NCBI RefSeq assembly: GCF_001590905.1
Contig: NZ_BCTT01000007.1
Location: forward strand, 124,001-188,000
Source of the DNA: Serratia grimesii NBRC 13537
GTDB taxonomy: Bacteria; Pseudomonadota; Gammaproteobacteria; Enterobacterales; Enterobacteriaceae
Reading direction: 5' to 3'
Length of the DNA: 64,000 nt
Of this stretch, positions 1 through 9,272 are shown piece by piece. The first letter of the stretch is position 1. Each line of letters opens with the position of its first letter. Both the position numbers and the translations under genes were made by a program. Under the pieces are notes generated by a model. The model made no database searches and had not been told where the DNA came from. It was given only the letters and a program-made list of their open reading frames with translations.

Positions 1-658
1 TGGCCATGTCGCCGTGGTAATCCAGGTGGTCACGGCTCAGATTGGTAAACACCGCAGCAGCAAATGGCAGCGCCGCCACACGGTTTTGCACCAAACCGTG
101 AGAAGAAACTTCCATCGCGGCAAACGTAGCACCACGCTCAACCAGTTCGTTCAGTACATGCTGAACGTCCACAGCAGAACCGGTCGTGTTCTCCGTTGGG
201 CATACTTGACCCAACAGACCGTTACCGACAGTGCCCATCACTGCGCTGGTTTCACCCAGCAGTTGGCCCCACTGCGCCAACAGTTGGGCCGTCGTGGTCT
301 TGCCGTTGGTACCGGTGACACCGACCAGGCGCAGACGCTCTGCCGGTTCATGATAAAAACGGCCAGCCAGCGCGGACAGGCGCTGATTAAGTTGGCTCAG
401 ATAAATCACCGGAACGCCATGCATTTCCGTGATAGCGCCGTCTTCGGCCTGTCCTTCAGCTTCGGCAATCACAGCGGCAACACCCTGCGCGATAGCCTGC
501 GGAATATAGCGGCGTCCATCCGTCTGATGGCCGACAACGGCGACAAACAGATCCCCGGCAGCCGCAATACGGCTGTCTAATGTCATTTCCCGCAGCGCGC
601 GCCCGGGTGCCGTTGGCACCCACGGAGCGAGTAAGTCGCGCAAATTACGATCGGCCAC
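1..658 (-). CDS. murE: UDP-MurNAc-tripeptide ligase MurE (5' part, cut by window edge)
   Basis: Only the first 219 codons are present; the gene runs off the left edge. MurE adds meso-diaminopimelate to UDP-MurNAc-L-Ala-D-Glu in the cytoplasm during peptidoglycan precursor synthesis. The minus strand reads GTG GCC GAT CGT AAT TTG CGC, i.e. MADRNLR, the family N-terminus. The ATP-binding TGTNGKTTT loop is encoded near 289-322. The GTG at 658 lies inside the end of ftsI, so the genes overlap by 14 nt as in E. coli, which points to translational coupling in the dcw cluster. The start choice rests on match to the family N-terminus. Confidence 0.95.
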   Translation of the reverse strand, partial: MADRNLRDLLAPWVPTAPGRALREMTLDSRIAAAGDLFVAVVGHQTDGRRYIPQAIAQGVAAVIAEAEGQAEDGAITEMHGVPVIYLSQLNQRLSALAGRFYHEPAERLRLVGVTGTNGKTTTAQLLAQWGQLLGETSAVMGTVGNGLLGQVCPTENTTGSAVDVQHVLNELVERGATFAAMEVSSHGLVQNRVAALPFAAAVFTNLSRDHLDYHGDMA

Positions 659-2408
659 CTGAACCCTCTTTTCTGTTGATTACAAAATCGCTTTTCTCAC
701 CGGTGGGCAACGCATCCGGCTCAACGTTCATGGTACGCAATACGCCGCCCATGATGGCGCCAAACACCGGTGCAGAAATCGCACCACCGTAGTATTTCCC
801 ACCCTGCGGGTCGTTGATCACCACCACCAGAGCGAAACGGGGATTACTGGCTGGCGCAACGCCAGCGGTATAAGCGATGTATCTGTTGACGTATTTGCCA
901 TCCGGCCCCACCTTTTTGGCAGTACCGGTTTTGATAGCAATGCGGTAACCCTTGATCGCGGCCTTCACCCCACCGCCGCCGGGTAAGGCAACGCTTTCCA
1001 TCATATGCACGACAGTGCGCACCAGAGGTTCAGGGAAGACACGCTCACCGGCAACCGGTGGGTCAACTTTGGTAATCGACAGCGGGCGATAAACACCCAG
1101 ACTGCCGATCGTGGCGTAGACTCGCGCTAACTGTAACGGGGTTACCATTAGCCCATAGCCGAAAGAGAAGGTGGCCCTCTCTATGTCAGACCACCGTTGT
1201 TTTTTTGGGTATATGCCACTGCTTTCTCCGACCAGCCCCAAATTGGTCGCTTTTCCCAATCCAAAACGAGAGTAAGTATCTACTAACGCTGAGGACGGCA
1301 TCGATAACGCCAGCCGTGAAACGCCGACGTTACTCGACTTCTGCAAGATCCCGGTCAAAGAGAGTTCCGCGTAACGCGCAACGTCTCTGATTTCCTTGCC
1401 GTTGATACGGTAAGGGACGGTATTGAGCACACTGTTTTCTTTCACAATGCCGTGCTGCAATGCCGTCATAACCACCATAGGTTTCACGGTGGAGCCGGGT
1501 TCAAAAATATCGGTGATAGCACGGTTACGCATGGTTTCTTTCGGCGTACCGGCCATATTGTTCGGGTTGTAAGACGGGCTGTTAGCCATCGCCAACACTT
1601 CGCCGGTGTTCACATCCACCAGTACCGCGGTACCAGATTCAGCCTTGTTGAACGCCACAGCGTTGTTCAGTTCACGGTAAACCAGCGCTTGCAGGCGTTC
1701 ATCGACGCTCAGGACCAGGTTATGCGCGGCCTGGCTGTCGACAGAGGAGATATCCTCGATCACCCTGCCAAAGCGGTCTTTACGCACAGTCCTTTCGCCC
1801 GGTTGCCCGGTCAGCCAGCGATCGAAGCTCTTCTCAACGCCTTCAATCCCCTGCCCGTCAATGTTGGTTACGCCGATAATATGCGAAGTCACCTGACCGG
1901 AAGGATAGTAGCGTCGGGATTCCTGACGCAGATAAATCCCCGGCAGTTTCAGCTTGTGAATGTAATCGCCGATCGCCGGGTTCACCTGACGCGCCAGATA
2001 GACAAAGCGCCCCTTCGGATTGGCATTAATGCGAGTAGAAAGCTGGTCCAGCGGGATATTCAGCGCATCAGACAGCGCCTTCCAGCGGCTGTCCAACGTA
2101 ATGCCCCCGCGCTCATTGAGCTCTTTCGGATCCGCCCAGATAGCGTTCACCGGGACGCTCACCGCCAGCGGGCGGCCTGAGCGATCGCTGATCATACCGC
2201 GCGACGTCGGGACTTCCTGCACGCGCAGTGATCGCATGTCGCCTTCTTTCACCAGGCGGTCCGGGTTAATCACCTGCAAATAAGCCACACGCAGCATCAA
2301 CCCAACCAACGCCAGCAAAATACAGCCGCACAGCAACGCAAAACGCCAGCTTACAAAGCTGGCCTGATCTTCCTGGCGTTTCAACTTACCGGGGCGTGCT
2401 GCTTTCAT
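645..2408 (-). CDS. ftsI: Peptidoglycan transpeptidase FtsI (penicillin-binding protein 3)
   Basis: Septal D,D-transpeptidase that cross-links peptidoglycan at the division site and works with FtsW and FtsQLB. The 587-residue protein has a short basic cytoplasmic tail, one membrane segment at about residues 23-45, a pedestal domain, and a transpeptidase domain carrying all three active-site motifs: STVK with Ser306, SSN at 358-360 and KTG at 493-495. Length equals the E. coli protein (588). It lies between ftsL (42 nt upstream) and murE (14-nt overlap) in the usual dcw order, so it is probably cotranscribed from the mraZ promoter. Nothing is unusual in the motifs. Confidence 0.97.
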   Translation of the reverse strand: MKAARPGKLKRQEDQASFVSWRFALLCGCILLALVGLMLRVAYLQVINPDRLVKEGDMRSLRVQEVPTSRGMISDRSGRPLAVSVPVNAIWADPKELNERGGITLDSRWKALSDALNIPLDQLSTRINANPKGRFVYLARQVNPAIGDYIHKLKLPGIYLRQESRRYYPSGQVTSHIIGVTNIDGQGIEGVEKSFDRWLTGQPGERTVRKDRFGRVIEDISSVDSQAAHNLVLSVDERLQALVYRELNNAVAFNKAESGTAVLVDVNTGEVLAMANSPSYNPNNMAGTPKETMRNRAITDIFEPGSTVKPMVVMTALQHGIVKENSVLNTVPYRINGKEIRDVARYAELSLTGILQKSSNVGVSRLALSMPSSALVDTYSRFGLGKATNLGLVGESSGIYPKKQRWSDIERATFSFGYGLMVTPLQLARVYATIGSLGVYRPLSITKVDPPVAGERVFPEPLVRTVVHMMESVALPGGGGVKAAIKGYRIAIKTGTAKKVGPDGKYVNRYIAYTAGVAPASNPRFALVVVINDPQGGKYYGGAISAPVFGAIMGGVLRTMNVEPDALPTGEKSDFVINRKEGSGGRS

Positions 2409-2450
2409 GCGTTCCCTTTCTACTCCGTGTAATGATTTCAGTTAAACCCT

Positions 2451-2771
2451 TCATTGTTTAACGATGATATTTTCCTGAGATGGATCAACATGTTGCATCT
2501 GCAGTTTTTCAGTAGCGATGCGCTCTACCCGACTGTGATCCCCAAGAGCATTCTCTTCCAGAATCAGGTTGCGCCACTCAATGTCCAGAGCGTCTCTCTC
2601 TAAAACAAGCTGCTCGCGTTCGGCGGTCAACAAGCGGGTGCGGTGCGCGGTTGTCACCACGAAAACCGCAGAAACCAGCGAAGCAATCAGCAAAATCAAT
2701 GGGATCTTGGCGTTGCGCAGCAAATCACCGCCAATGACGCCAACTAAGCCGTGACGCTCATTACCAATCAC
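2451..2771 (-). CDS. ftsL: Cell division protein FtsL
   Basis: Small bitopic inner-membrane division protein that forms the FtsQLB complex and activates septal peptidoglycan synthesis. The 106 residues comprise a short cytoplasmic N-terminus, one hydrophobic segment at about 22-41, and a periplasmic helix with leucine heptads ([20 protein letters not shown]) typical of the FtsL/FtsB coiled coil. The C-terminal half is almost identical to E. coli FtsL; the protein is about 15 residues shorter at the N-terminus. Its start overlaps the 3' end of rsmH by 4 nt, which indicates translational coupling. Confidence 0.95.
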   Translation of the reverse strand: MIGNERHGLVGVIGGDLLRNAKIPLILLIASLVSAVFVVTTAHRTRLLTAEREQLVLERDALDIEWRNLILEENALGDHSRVERIATEKLQMQHVDPSQENIIVKQ

Positions 2772-3709
2772 GCGGGCATCCTCTCGGCAATACGCAGCAC
2801 CGAGCTACGCGCACGTGGGTTTTCAGCGACTTCGGCATCTCCAGGCATCATCTTGCCCAGCGCTTTCAGCGTACGCCCGCCCATGCTGCGCAATTGCTCT
2901 TCAGTCAGCGGAATACCCGCAGGAACCTGAGCACCGCGGCTATGGTGGCGCATGAAGCGTTTAACAATACGGTCTTCTAAAGAATGGAAGCTGATGATCG
3001 ACAGGCGCCCTTGTGGGGCCAGCACTTCCAGCGCGCCGTCCAGCGCACGTTCAATCTCTTCCAATTCACTGTTGATATAGATACGGATCGCCTGGAAGCT
3101 GCGGGTTGCCGGATGCTTATGCTTATCCCGGAACGGGCTGGCATTGGCGATCAAATCGGCCAGCTCTTTAGTCCGCGTCATTGGCTCTACGAGGTTTCTT
3201 TCTACGATGGCGCGAGCAATGCGCTTGGCGAAACGCTCTTCACCGAAGGTTTTTAACACCCAGGCAATGTCGTCTGCTTCCGCTTTCATCAGCCATTCAG
3301 CAGCCGACTGACCGCTCGATGAGTCCATACGCATATCCAGCGGACCGTCACGCATGAAAGAGAATCCGCGTTCTGCGTCATCCAACTGCGGGGAAGAAAC
3401 GCCCAGATCGAGCAAAATGCCATCAATCCGCCCCACTAATTCGCGTTCCCGCACATAGTGTGACAAATCTGAGAATGGGCCGTGTACGATGCTAAAACGA
3501 GGATCTTCAATAGACTTGGCGGCTGCAATCGCCTGTGGGTCGCGGTCAATTGCCAGCAAACGTCCTTCCGGCCCTAGCTGGGACAGAATCAGACGCGAAT
3601 GGCCACCGCGGCCAAAAGTACCGTCGATATATATGCCGTTACTGCGAATATTGAGGCCGTTAACCGCCTCATCCAACAGTACGGTAGTGTGTTTATAATT
3701 TTCCAACAT
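2768..3709 (-). CDS. rsmH: 16S rRNA (cytosine(1402)-N4)-methyltransferase RsmH
   Basis: S-adenosylmethionine-dependent enzyme (formerly MraW) that N4-methylates C1402 of 16S rRNA in the ribosomal P site. The 313-residue protein has the glycine-rich SAM loop [10 protein letters not shown] at residues 29-38 and the [20 protein letters not shown] signature further in. Length matches E. coli (313). The ATG at 3709 follows the mraZ stop by 2 nt, so expression is expected from the mraZ promoter. The position between mraZ and ftsL is the conserved dcw arrangement. Confidence 0.97.
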   Translation of the reverse strand: MLENYKHTTVLLDEAVNGLNIRSNGIYIDGTFGRGGHSRLILSQLGPEGRLLAIDRDPQAIAAAKSIEDPRFSIVHGPFSDLSHYVRERELVGRIDGILLDLGVSSPQLDDAERGFSFMRDGPLDMRMDSSSGQSAAEWLMKAEADDIAWVLKTFGEERFAKRIARAIVERNLVEPMTRTKELADLIANASPFRDKHKHPATRSFQAIRIYINSELEEIERALDGALEVLAPQGRLSIISFHSLEDRIVKRFMRHHSRGAQVPAGIPLTEEQLRSMGGRTLKALGKMMPGDAEVAENPRARSSVLRIAERMPA

Positions 3710-3711
3710 GC

Positions 3712-4170
3712 TTATAGCGACAAGTCCTGTAGCCGCTCAGACAACGGTTCCTGAGTCGACTGTTCTGCGTCAATATCATCCTTGACTTGTTGATACCAGG
3801 TCTGTTCATCCCACAGTTCAAACTTGTTGAACTGCCCGACCAGCATCACTTCTTTTGTAAGCCCGGCGTGTTGACGTAGCGTAGTGGCTAACAACAACCG
3901 ACCGGCACTATCCATCTGACACTCACTGGCATGTCCCAATAACAGGCGCTGAACGCGGCGCTCGGCGGGATTCATACTCGACAGACGGGATAACTTTTGT
4001 TCAATAATTTCCCATTCGGGCAGTGGATAAAGCAGCAGGCAGGGCTGGTGGAGGTCAATGGTACAGACCATTTGGCCTTGCGATTGCTCGTTCAGCAAAT
4101 CCCGATAACGGGTGGGTACGGCAAGCCGCCCTTTGCTGTCGAGGTTAACCATCGTTGCTCCACGGAACAT
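3712..4170 (-). CDS. mraZ: Transcriptional regulator MraZ
   Basis: First gene of the dcw cluster; a DNA-binding protein with two AbrB-like SpoVT folds that in E. coli represses its own promoter by binding TGGGN repeats. The 152 residues carry the two DxxxR motifs, D11-S-K-G-R15 and D87-S-A-G-R91. Length equals the E. coli protein. The promoter and repeats it should bind are recognisable directly upstream and are annotated separately. The window shows rsmH, ftsL, ftsI and murE following with almost no spacing. Confidence 0.96.
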   Translation of the reverse strand: MFRGATMVNLDSKGRLAVPTRYRDLLNEQSQGQMVCTIDLHQPCLLLYPLPEWEIIEQKLSRLSSMNPAERRVQRLLLGHASECQMDSAGRLLLATTLRQHAGLTKEVMLVGQFNKFELWDEQTWYQQVKDDIDAEQSTQEPLSERLQDLSL

Positions 4171-4198
4171 TCCTGAGTTACCCCTTCACGACCGTTTT

Positions 4199-4223
4199 CA
4201 CCACTTTACCCCACAAATTCCCA
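4199..4223 (-). promoter_or_regulatory. MraZ operator (TGGGN repeats)
   Basis: On the minus strand, reading towards mraZ, TGGGA (4223-4219), TGGGG (4213-4209) and TGGTG (4203-4199) are separated by exactly 5 nt. This is the direct-repeat layout of the E. coli MraZ operator; the third repeat is degenerate (TGGTG rather than TGGGN). Confidence 0.85.
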
Positions 4224-4232
4224 CATAATGGA

Positions 4233-4261
4233 GTTTACGGAGGGTATGAAAACCTTGTCAA
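4233..4261 (-). promoter_or_regulatory. dcw cluster promoter (Pmra)
   Basis: Minus-strand -35 TTGACA at 4261-4256 and -10 GTAAAC at 4238-4233 with a 17-nt spacer. The hexamers and spacing are those of E. coli Pmra, and the MraZ repeats follow immediately downstream. Confidence 0.85.
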
Positions 4262-5041
4262 GCCAGAGCGCCAGCGCTTTGGCAATATTTCTTCGGTCAT
4301 TTTGGGAGCTAGCTCGCGAAAGGAACGCTATTTATTAGATGATTAAAAATTAACATCATGATAAACGGGGAGAATTTTCTAAGCGGAAAGAACCTGATTA
4401 AAAACCTGACAAATCGGCGATTAATTAACTCAATACTTCCTTCTGCAATCGATGTCTCATTTTTCAGCTCGGCAATCACAGCCCTGTAACCCTGCGCGAG
4501 CCGCAGCGGGCAAGGCCCAACGTCAGCTCGCTCTAAAAGTGAAATATGGCATAAGCTATTGAGTTAATAACGCTCAATGGTTATTTCACCCCAAGCCGGG
4601 GGCTATTTTACTTCAATTAATGCGCCAGTGATAAGTCAGGCAGAAAAATAAATCACTCGGATATTACGAGGCGAGCTAATTTCGATTTAAATCAATTTAG
4701 TAAGATTATTCTCAAAATACCTGTTTACAATTATGGTTTCATTTCCTTACATCATTTATTCCCACAATTTTTAGTGAAAATAATCACCTTGCGACCAAAG
4801 ATTATGCAACTCATTGTTTTTTATTGAATAGTTTGAATGCATCCATTTTTAATCCCTTCGCGCCATATTCTTCTGCATTCTCCCAGAACAAAAATCACAC
4901 AACCCCGTTAAATAAAAATATTCAACTACTTAGCTAACACTTTATGAAGGTATAAACTACGTAAAGAATGAAAGACCAGACTTAACATCTTTAAATTAAA
5001 CAATTAACAGAACATTAACTAATAATCACGGAGATTGCACT
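4262..5041. other. Gene-free AT-rich intergenic region between mraZ and alaE
   Basis: About 780 nt with no convincing coding sequence; the composition becomes strongly AT-rich after 4680. A short GC hairpin (CCCC-N5-GGGG) occurs near 4591-4603. Neither a recognised small-RNA motif nor a family repeat could be identified. It must hold the alaE promoter; GGAG lies at 5030-5033, about 8 nt before the alaE ATG. Confidence 0.6.
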
Positions 5042-5482
5042 ATGCTTTCGCCTGTTCCGCATTGGCGTAGCGCCGCTGCCGATACCTTTGCACTGGTGGT
5101 GTACTGTTTCATTGCCGGCATGGCAATAGAAATCTTGATATCCGGGATGAGTTTCCAGCAGTCACTCTCATCTCGTTTGCTGTCAATCCCCGTCAATATC
5201 CTGATCGCCTGGCCTTATGGCCGTTATCGTGACGCCTTTATCCGCGTCGCTAAACGTCTTCACGGTCATCCTTTTTTACTGCGTAACCTTGCCGACTTGT
5301 TGGCCTATGTCAGTTTCCAATCGCCGGTTTACGCGGCCATATTGTGGAGCGTAGGTGCCGACGGGCAGCAAATCATGACCGCAGTAACCAGCAACGCGGT
5401 AGTCTCAATGGCGATGGGCGTGGTGTATGGCTACTTTCTCGAATATTGCAGAAAGCTGTTCAGAGTGGCGGGTTACGTATAA
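5042..5482 (+). CDS. alaE: L-alanine exporter AlaE
   Basis: Inner-membrane protein of the AlaE (YgaW) family, which in E. coli exports L-alanine and prevents its toxic accumulation. The 146 residues carry four hydrophobic segments, and the conserved stretches [32 protein letters not shown] and [14 protein letters not shown] align with the 149-residue E. coli protein. In E. coli this gene is elsewhere; here it stands alone and convergent with cra. The function is inferred from family membership. Confidence 0.9.
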   Translation: MLSPVPHWRSAAADTFALVVYCFIAGMAIEILISGMSFQQSLSSRLLSIPVNILIAWPYGRYRDAFIRVAKRLHGHPFLLRNLADLLAYVSFQSPVYAAILWSVGADGQQIMTAVTSNAVVSMAMGVVYGYFLEYCRKLFRVAGYV

Positions 5483-5490
5483 GGGGATTC

Positions 5491-5518
5491 GGCAGGAGTG
5501 CAAAACAGCACACCTGCC
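5491..5518. terminator. Shared hairpin between convergent alaE and cra
   Basis: GGCAGG-A-GTGC / GCAC-A-CCTGCC forms a 10-bp stem with one A-A mismatch and a 6-nt loop, filling the 42-nt gap between the two convergent stop codons. No long T tract follows on either strand, so termination efficiency is uncertain. Confidence 0.6.
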
Positions 5519-5524
5519 AGAAGA

Positions 5525-6529
5525 TTATTTGCGGCTCAGGCTGCCACGGCGGAAAAGATTACGGCGAATACGCGTCAGGCCAGGTTTAGGTTTGCGTGGT
5601 TCATCCAGGCTGGCCAAGACCAGTTCCAGCACGCGCTCGGCCACATCACGGTGGCGCTGTGCGACTGCCAAGACAGGGCACTCCAGGAAGTCCAACAACT
5701 CATGATCGCCGAATGTGGCGATGGCCAGATCGGTCGGCAAACGACCGCGTTGTTTCAGCGTTACATCCATCACTCCTTGCAACAAAGAGAATGAAGTCGT
5801 GAACAATGCTTGTGGCATTGGATGAGTTTTCAGCCATTCGGCAAATAACACCCCCGCCGCCTCACGTTCATAGCTGTTGGCATACAGATAATCGACATGC
5901 CTTTCATCATCTTGCCATGCTTGACGGAACCCTTGTTCACGCAGGAAACTAACGGAAAGCTCCGGCAACGCGCCCAAATACAGCACGGACTCTGCCGGGA
6001 ATGTACGAAGTTCCTGTGCCAACGCGAAAGAGTCTTCTTGATCGGCACCGACAACGCTGATGAAGTGTTCGCGGTCCAGCGCTCGGTCCAGCGCGATAAT
6101 CGGCAAAGGATCGTTAGCCCAACGCTGATAAAACGGATGCTCCGGTGGCAGCGCGGTGGATACAATAAGCGCATCAACCTGACGTTGCAGCAAATGCTCA
6201 ATGCAACGCATTTCGTTATCCGGTTGATCTTCCGAACAGGCAATCAGCAACTGGTAACCACGTTGACGCGCCTGACGCTCCAGATAGTTGGCAATCCGGG
6301 TATAACTGGTATTTTCCAGATCCGGTATCACCAAACCGATTGATCGGGTTCGCCCAGCGCGCAACCCTGCCGCTACGGCATTTGGGTGATAGTTGTGCTC
6401 CCTGACCACGGCCATCACTTTTTCGACGGTTTTATCGCTGACACGATACTGCTTCGCCTTGCCGTTGATGACATAACTGGCCGTGGTGCGCGAAACGCCT
6501 GCGAGACGCGCGATTTCATCCAGTTTCAC
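5525..6529 (-). CDS. cra: Catabolite repressor/activator Cra (FruR)
   Basis: LacI/GalR-family global regulator of carbon flux that senses fructose phosphates and controls glycolytic and gluconeogenic genes. The 334 residues begin with a helix-turn-helix (residues 1-56) essentially identical to E. coli Cra, followed by the periplasmic-binding-protein-like effector domain. Length equals the E. coli protein. It is monocistronic, with 208 nt to the ilvIH terminator region upstream. The gene order cra next to ilvH and mraZ is the ancestral enterobacterial order. Confidence 0.98.
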   Translation of the reverse strand: MKLDEIARLAGVSRTTASYVINGKAKQYRVSDKTVEKVMAVVREHNYHPNAVAAGLRAGRTRSIGLVIPDLENTSYTRIANYLERQARQRGYQLLIACSEDQPDNEMRCIEHLLQRQVDALIVSTALPPEHPFYQRWANDPLPIIALDRALDREHFISVVGADQEDSFALAQELRTFPAESVLYLGALPELSVSFLREQGFRQAWQDDERHVDYLYANSYEREAAGVLFAEWLKTHPMPQALFTTSFSLLQGVMDVTLKQRGRLPTDLAIATFGDHELLDFLECPVLAVAQRHRDVAERVLELVLASLDEPRKPKPGLTRIRRNLFRRGSLSRK

Positions 6530-6690
6530 GTTAACCCCTTAATGACGCTGAAAATAGAAGTGAAAGCTATGCTCGGATTAACCATCGCATCCTGTGCGGG
6601 TATTCAATCCAGCCTCTGCGATCTAACAGCAGAAAACACTGCTGAGCAACCGCTTTTGCCGAAAGGTGCCAGCAAACAGGCAAAAAACAC

Positions 6691-6713
6691 CGAAAAACAA
6701 AGGGCGCAGCCCT
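6691..6713 (-). terminator. Rho-independent terminator of ilvIH
   Basis: On the minus strand AGGGC-TGC-GCCCT (6713-6701) is followed by TTGTTTTT. It lies 32 nt after the ilvH stop. Confidence 0.85.
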
Positions 6714-6744
6714 GCCACGCCCCTAAATCCTGCTACATTGGGCT

Positions 6745-7236
6745 TCAACGCATGATTTTATCGCCGCGCGACACGCCAACCACGCCAGAGCGCGCGACCT
6801 CAACGATCTCGGCCACTTCGCGCACCGCGTTAAGGAAGGCGTCCAGCTTATCGCTGGTACCGGCCAACTGAACGGTGTAAAGCGTGGCGGTCACATCGAC
6901 AATCTGCCCGCGGAAAATATCAGCGCAGCGCTTCACTTCCTCACGGCCATAACCGCTGGCTTGTAACTTCACCAACATAATTTCACGCTCAACGTGTGCA
7001 CCCTGCACCAGTTCGCTAACGCGCAGCACATCCACCAGCTTATGCAGCTGCTTTTCGATCTGCTCTAACACTTTCTCATCACCGACGGTTTGAATCGTCA
7101 TGCGTGAGAGCGTGGGATCATCAGTCGGTGCTACCGTCAGGCTTTCGATGTTATAACCACGTTGAGAAAACAAACCCACCACACGCGATAACGCACCAGA
7201 TTCGTTTTCCAGTAATACAGATAAAATACGGCGCAT
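6745..7236 (-). CDS. ilvH: Acetolactate synthase III small subunit IlvH
   Basis: Regulatory subunit of acetohydroxyacid synthase III, conferring valine feedback inhibition on IlvI. The N-terminal ACT domain spans about residues 2-78 ([20 protein letters not shown]) with a C-terminal ACT-like domain after it. The open frame extends 10 codons further upstream, but MRRILSVL at 7236 gives 163 residues, exactly the E. coli length, and a GGAG-rich RBS sits inside the ilvI end. The gap to the ilvI stop is 2 nt, so the two genes form one operon. Confidence 0.97.
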   Translation of the reverse strand: MRRILSVLLENESGALSRVVGLFSQRGYNIESLTVAPTDDPTLSRMTIQTVGDEKVLEQIEKQLHKLVDVLRVSELVQGAHVEREIMLVKLQASGYGREEVKRCADIFRGQIVDVTATLYTVQLAGTSDKLDAFLNAVREVAEIVEVARSGVVGVSRGDKIMR

Positions 7237-7238
7237 GA

Positions 7239-8957
7239 TCAGGTCCTCTCCGTTTTGCTTAACCACATTTCGTCCATGCTTCCACCCCGAATCTGCATTG
7301 GATAAACATGTTCGGTTTCATCGACGGTCACATCGACAAATACCAGGCGTTCTTTTTCGGCCAGCGCCTGCGCCAGCTTGCTTTCCAGCTCATCCGGCGT
7401 ACGAATGGCAATACCTACGTGGCCGTACGCCTCTGCCAGCTTGACGAAGTCCGGCAAGGAATCCATGTAAGATTGGGAGTGGCGGCCGGAATAAATCATG
7501 TCCTGCCATTGTTTCACCATACCCAAATAACGGTTGTTAAGATTCACAACAATCACCGGCAGGTTGTACTGCAATGCGGTGGACAATTCCTGAATATTCA
7601 TCTGGATGCTGCCGTCGCCGGTCACACACACCACGGTTTCATCAGGTAGCGCAAGCTTTACACCCAGTGCTGCCGGCAGACCAAAGCCCATGGTGCCAAG
7701 CCCACCGGAGTTGATCCAACGGCGGGGTTTGTCGAACGGGTAGTAGAGTGCGGCGAACATCTGGTGCTGACCGACATCGGAGGTGACATAAGCGTCCCCT
7801 TTGGTCAGCCGGTGCAAGGTTTCGATCACCGCCTGTGGCTTGATGGTGCCGCTGTTTTTGTCGTAACCCAGGCAGTCGCGTGCACGCCACTGCTCGATGG
7901 ATTGCCACCAATCACGCAACGCATCGTGATCCTGCGCTTTGTCTTCCTGCGCCAGCAGTTCCAACATCTGGGTCAACACCTGTTTGGCATCGCCAACAAT
8001 GGGAATATCAGCGTCTACCGTTTTGGATATTGATGTAGGGTCAATGTCGATATGCAGTACAGTCGCGTCCGGGCAGTATTTGGCGAGGTTGTTGGTAGTA
8101 CGATCGTCAAAACGCACGCCGACAGCAAAGATCACATCAGAATTGTGCATGGTTTTGTTGGCTTCATAAGTACCGTGCATACCCAACATACCAACGCTCT
8201 GGCGGTGTGTGCCGGGGAACGCGCCCAGCCCCATCAGTGTACAAGTGACCGGCAGACTCAGTTTTTCTGCCAGTTCCAGCAGTTCTGCGTCGCACGCCGA
8301 GTTGATCGCGCCACCACCGACGTACATAACGGGTTTTTTGGCCGACAGAATAGTATGCAATGCGCGTTTGATCTGCCCACGATGCCCCTGCACCGTTGGA
8401 TTATAGGAGCGCATACTCACTTCATCCGGGTAAGCGTATGGCATTCTCACCGCAGGACCCACGATGTCTTTCGGCAGGTCAATCACGACAGGGCCAGGAC
8501 GGCCCGTAGAGGCCAGGTAAAACGCTTTTTTCAGTATGCCGGGAATATCTTCGGTACGTTTCACCAGGAAGCTGTGTTTCACCACCGGACGAGAAATCCC
8601 GACCATGTCACATTCCTGGAAGGCGTCGTAGCCAATCAGCGAGCTGGGAACCTGTCCGGAAAGCACCACCATCGGGATAGAGTCCATATAGGCCGTCGCA
8701 ATGCCTGTAATCGCATTGGTCGCCCCAGGGCCTGAAGTCACCAGCACCACCCCCACTTCACCGGTCGCGCGTGCGTAGCCATCGGCCATATGCACTGCAC
8801 CTTGCTCATGACGAACCAATATGTGATCGATTCCTCCAACGGTATGCAGGGCGTCGTAAATATCGAGCACCGCCCCGCCGGGATAACCGAATACATGCTT
8901 AACGCCCTGATCAATCAACGATCGGACGACCATCTCGGCTCCTGACAACATCTCCAT
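7239..8957 (-). CDS. ilvI: Acetolactate synthase III large subunit IlvI
   Basis: Catalytic ThDP-dependent subunit that condenses pyruvate with pyruvate or 2-oxobutyrate in valine, leucine and isoleucine synthesis. The 572 residues show the N-terminal PYR domain with [18 protein letters not shown] (contains the catalytic Glu), a central FAD-binding domain, and the C-terminal ThDP/Mg motif [12 protein letters not shown]...NLNN. Close to E. coli IlvI (574). Known Lrp activation in E. coli is a reasonable expectation here. It is one of two acetohydroxyacid synthases in this window, the other being ilvBN. Confidence 0.98.
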   Translation of the reverse strand: MEMLSGAEMVVRSLIDQGVKHVFGYPGGAVLDIYDALHTVGGIDHILVRHEQGAVHMADGYARATGEVGVVLVTSGPGATNAITGIATAYMDSIPMVVLSGQVPSSLIGYDAFQECDMVGISRPVVKHSFLVKRTEDIPGILKKAFYLASTGRPGPVVIDLPKDIVGPAVRMPYAYPDEVSMRSYNPTVQGHRGQIKRALHTILSAKKPVMYVGGGAINSACDAELLELAEKLSLPVTCTLMGLGAFPGTHRQSVGMLGMHGTYEANKTMHNSDVIFAVGVRFDDRTTNNLAKYCPDATVLHIDIDPTSISKTVDADIPIVGDAKQVLTQMLELLAQEDKAQDHDALRDWWQSIEQWRARDCLGYDKNSGTIKPQAVIETLHRLTKGDAYVTSDVGQHQMFAALYYPFDKPRRWINSGGLGTMGFGLPAALGVKLALPDETVVCVTGDGSIQMNIQELSTALQYNLPVIVVNLNNRYLGMVKQWQDMIYSGRHSQSYMDSLPDFVKLAEAYGHVGIAIRTPDELESKLAQALAEKERLVFVDVTVDETEHVYPMQIRGGSMDEMWLSKTERT

Positions 8958-9272
8958 GGGTTTGCCTCCAGGCTAACTTATTCTTATCTGGCGCCGGAAC
9001 GTGACGCCTGTTGTGGGGCAATACCCCAAAATTTTTATGGATTGACTATAACCCATTAACATAACGTCAGAATATGAGGCAGGCAAACGGCAAAATGACA
9101 CAATAAATGAAGGGTTACTGTCACAGGCTGGGGATCGGGAATTTACAGAAACAATGCACTAGCCACAGGTAAATCAAGCTAGGCATTGTTTCAGTCAGGC
9201 AGATAATTACAGAACTATATCAGGCAAGAATGATGTTGCTCTTTTCGCTGAACACCAACCCAGTAGATGCCG
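8958..9272. other. ilvI upstream region
   Basis: 315 nt without a gene. On the minus strand a possible -10 TATAGT (9050-9045) has only a poor -35, as expected for an Lrp-activated promoter. A TGGGG-N5-CCCCA hairpin (9014-9028) would lie in the leader of that transcript. Lrp sites are too degenerate to assign by eye. No terminator was recognised for the acyl-CoA ligase gene, whose stop is at 9273. Confidence 0.4.

Noticed and set aside
14-580. 188-codon open frame on the plus strand
   Set aside because: It is antisense to murE, whose minus-strand reading gives the known N-terminus and ATP-binding loop.
9014-9028. TGGGG-N5-CCCCA hairpin as a terminator of the plus strand
   Set aside because: No plus-strand gene precedes it; it more likely lies in the ilvI leader, with no clear role.
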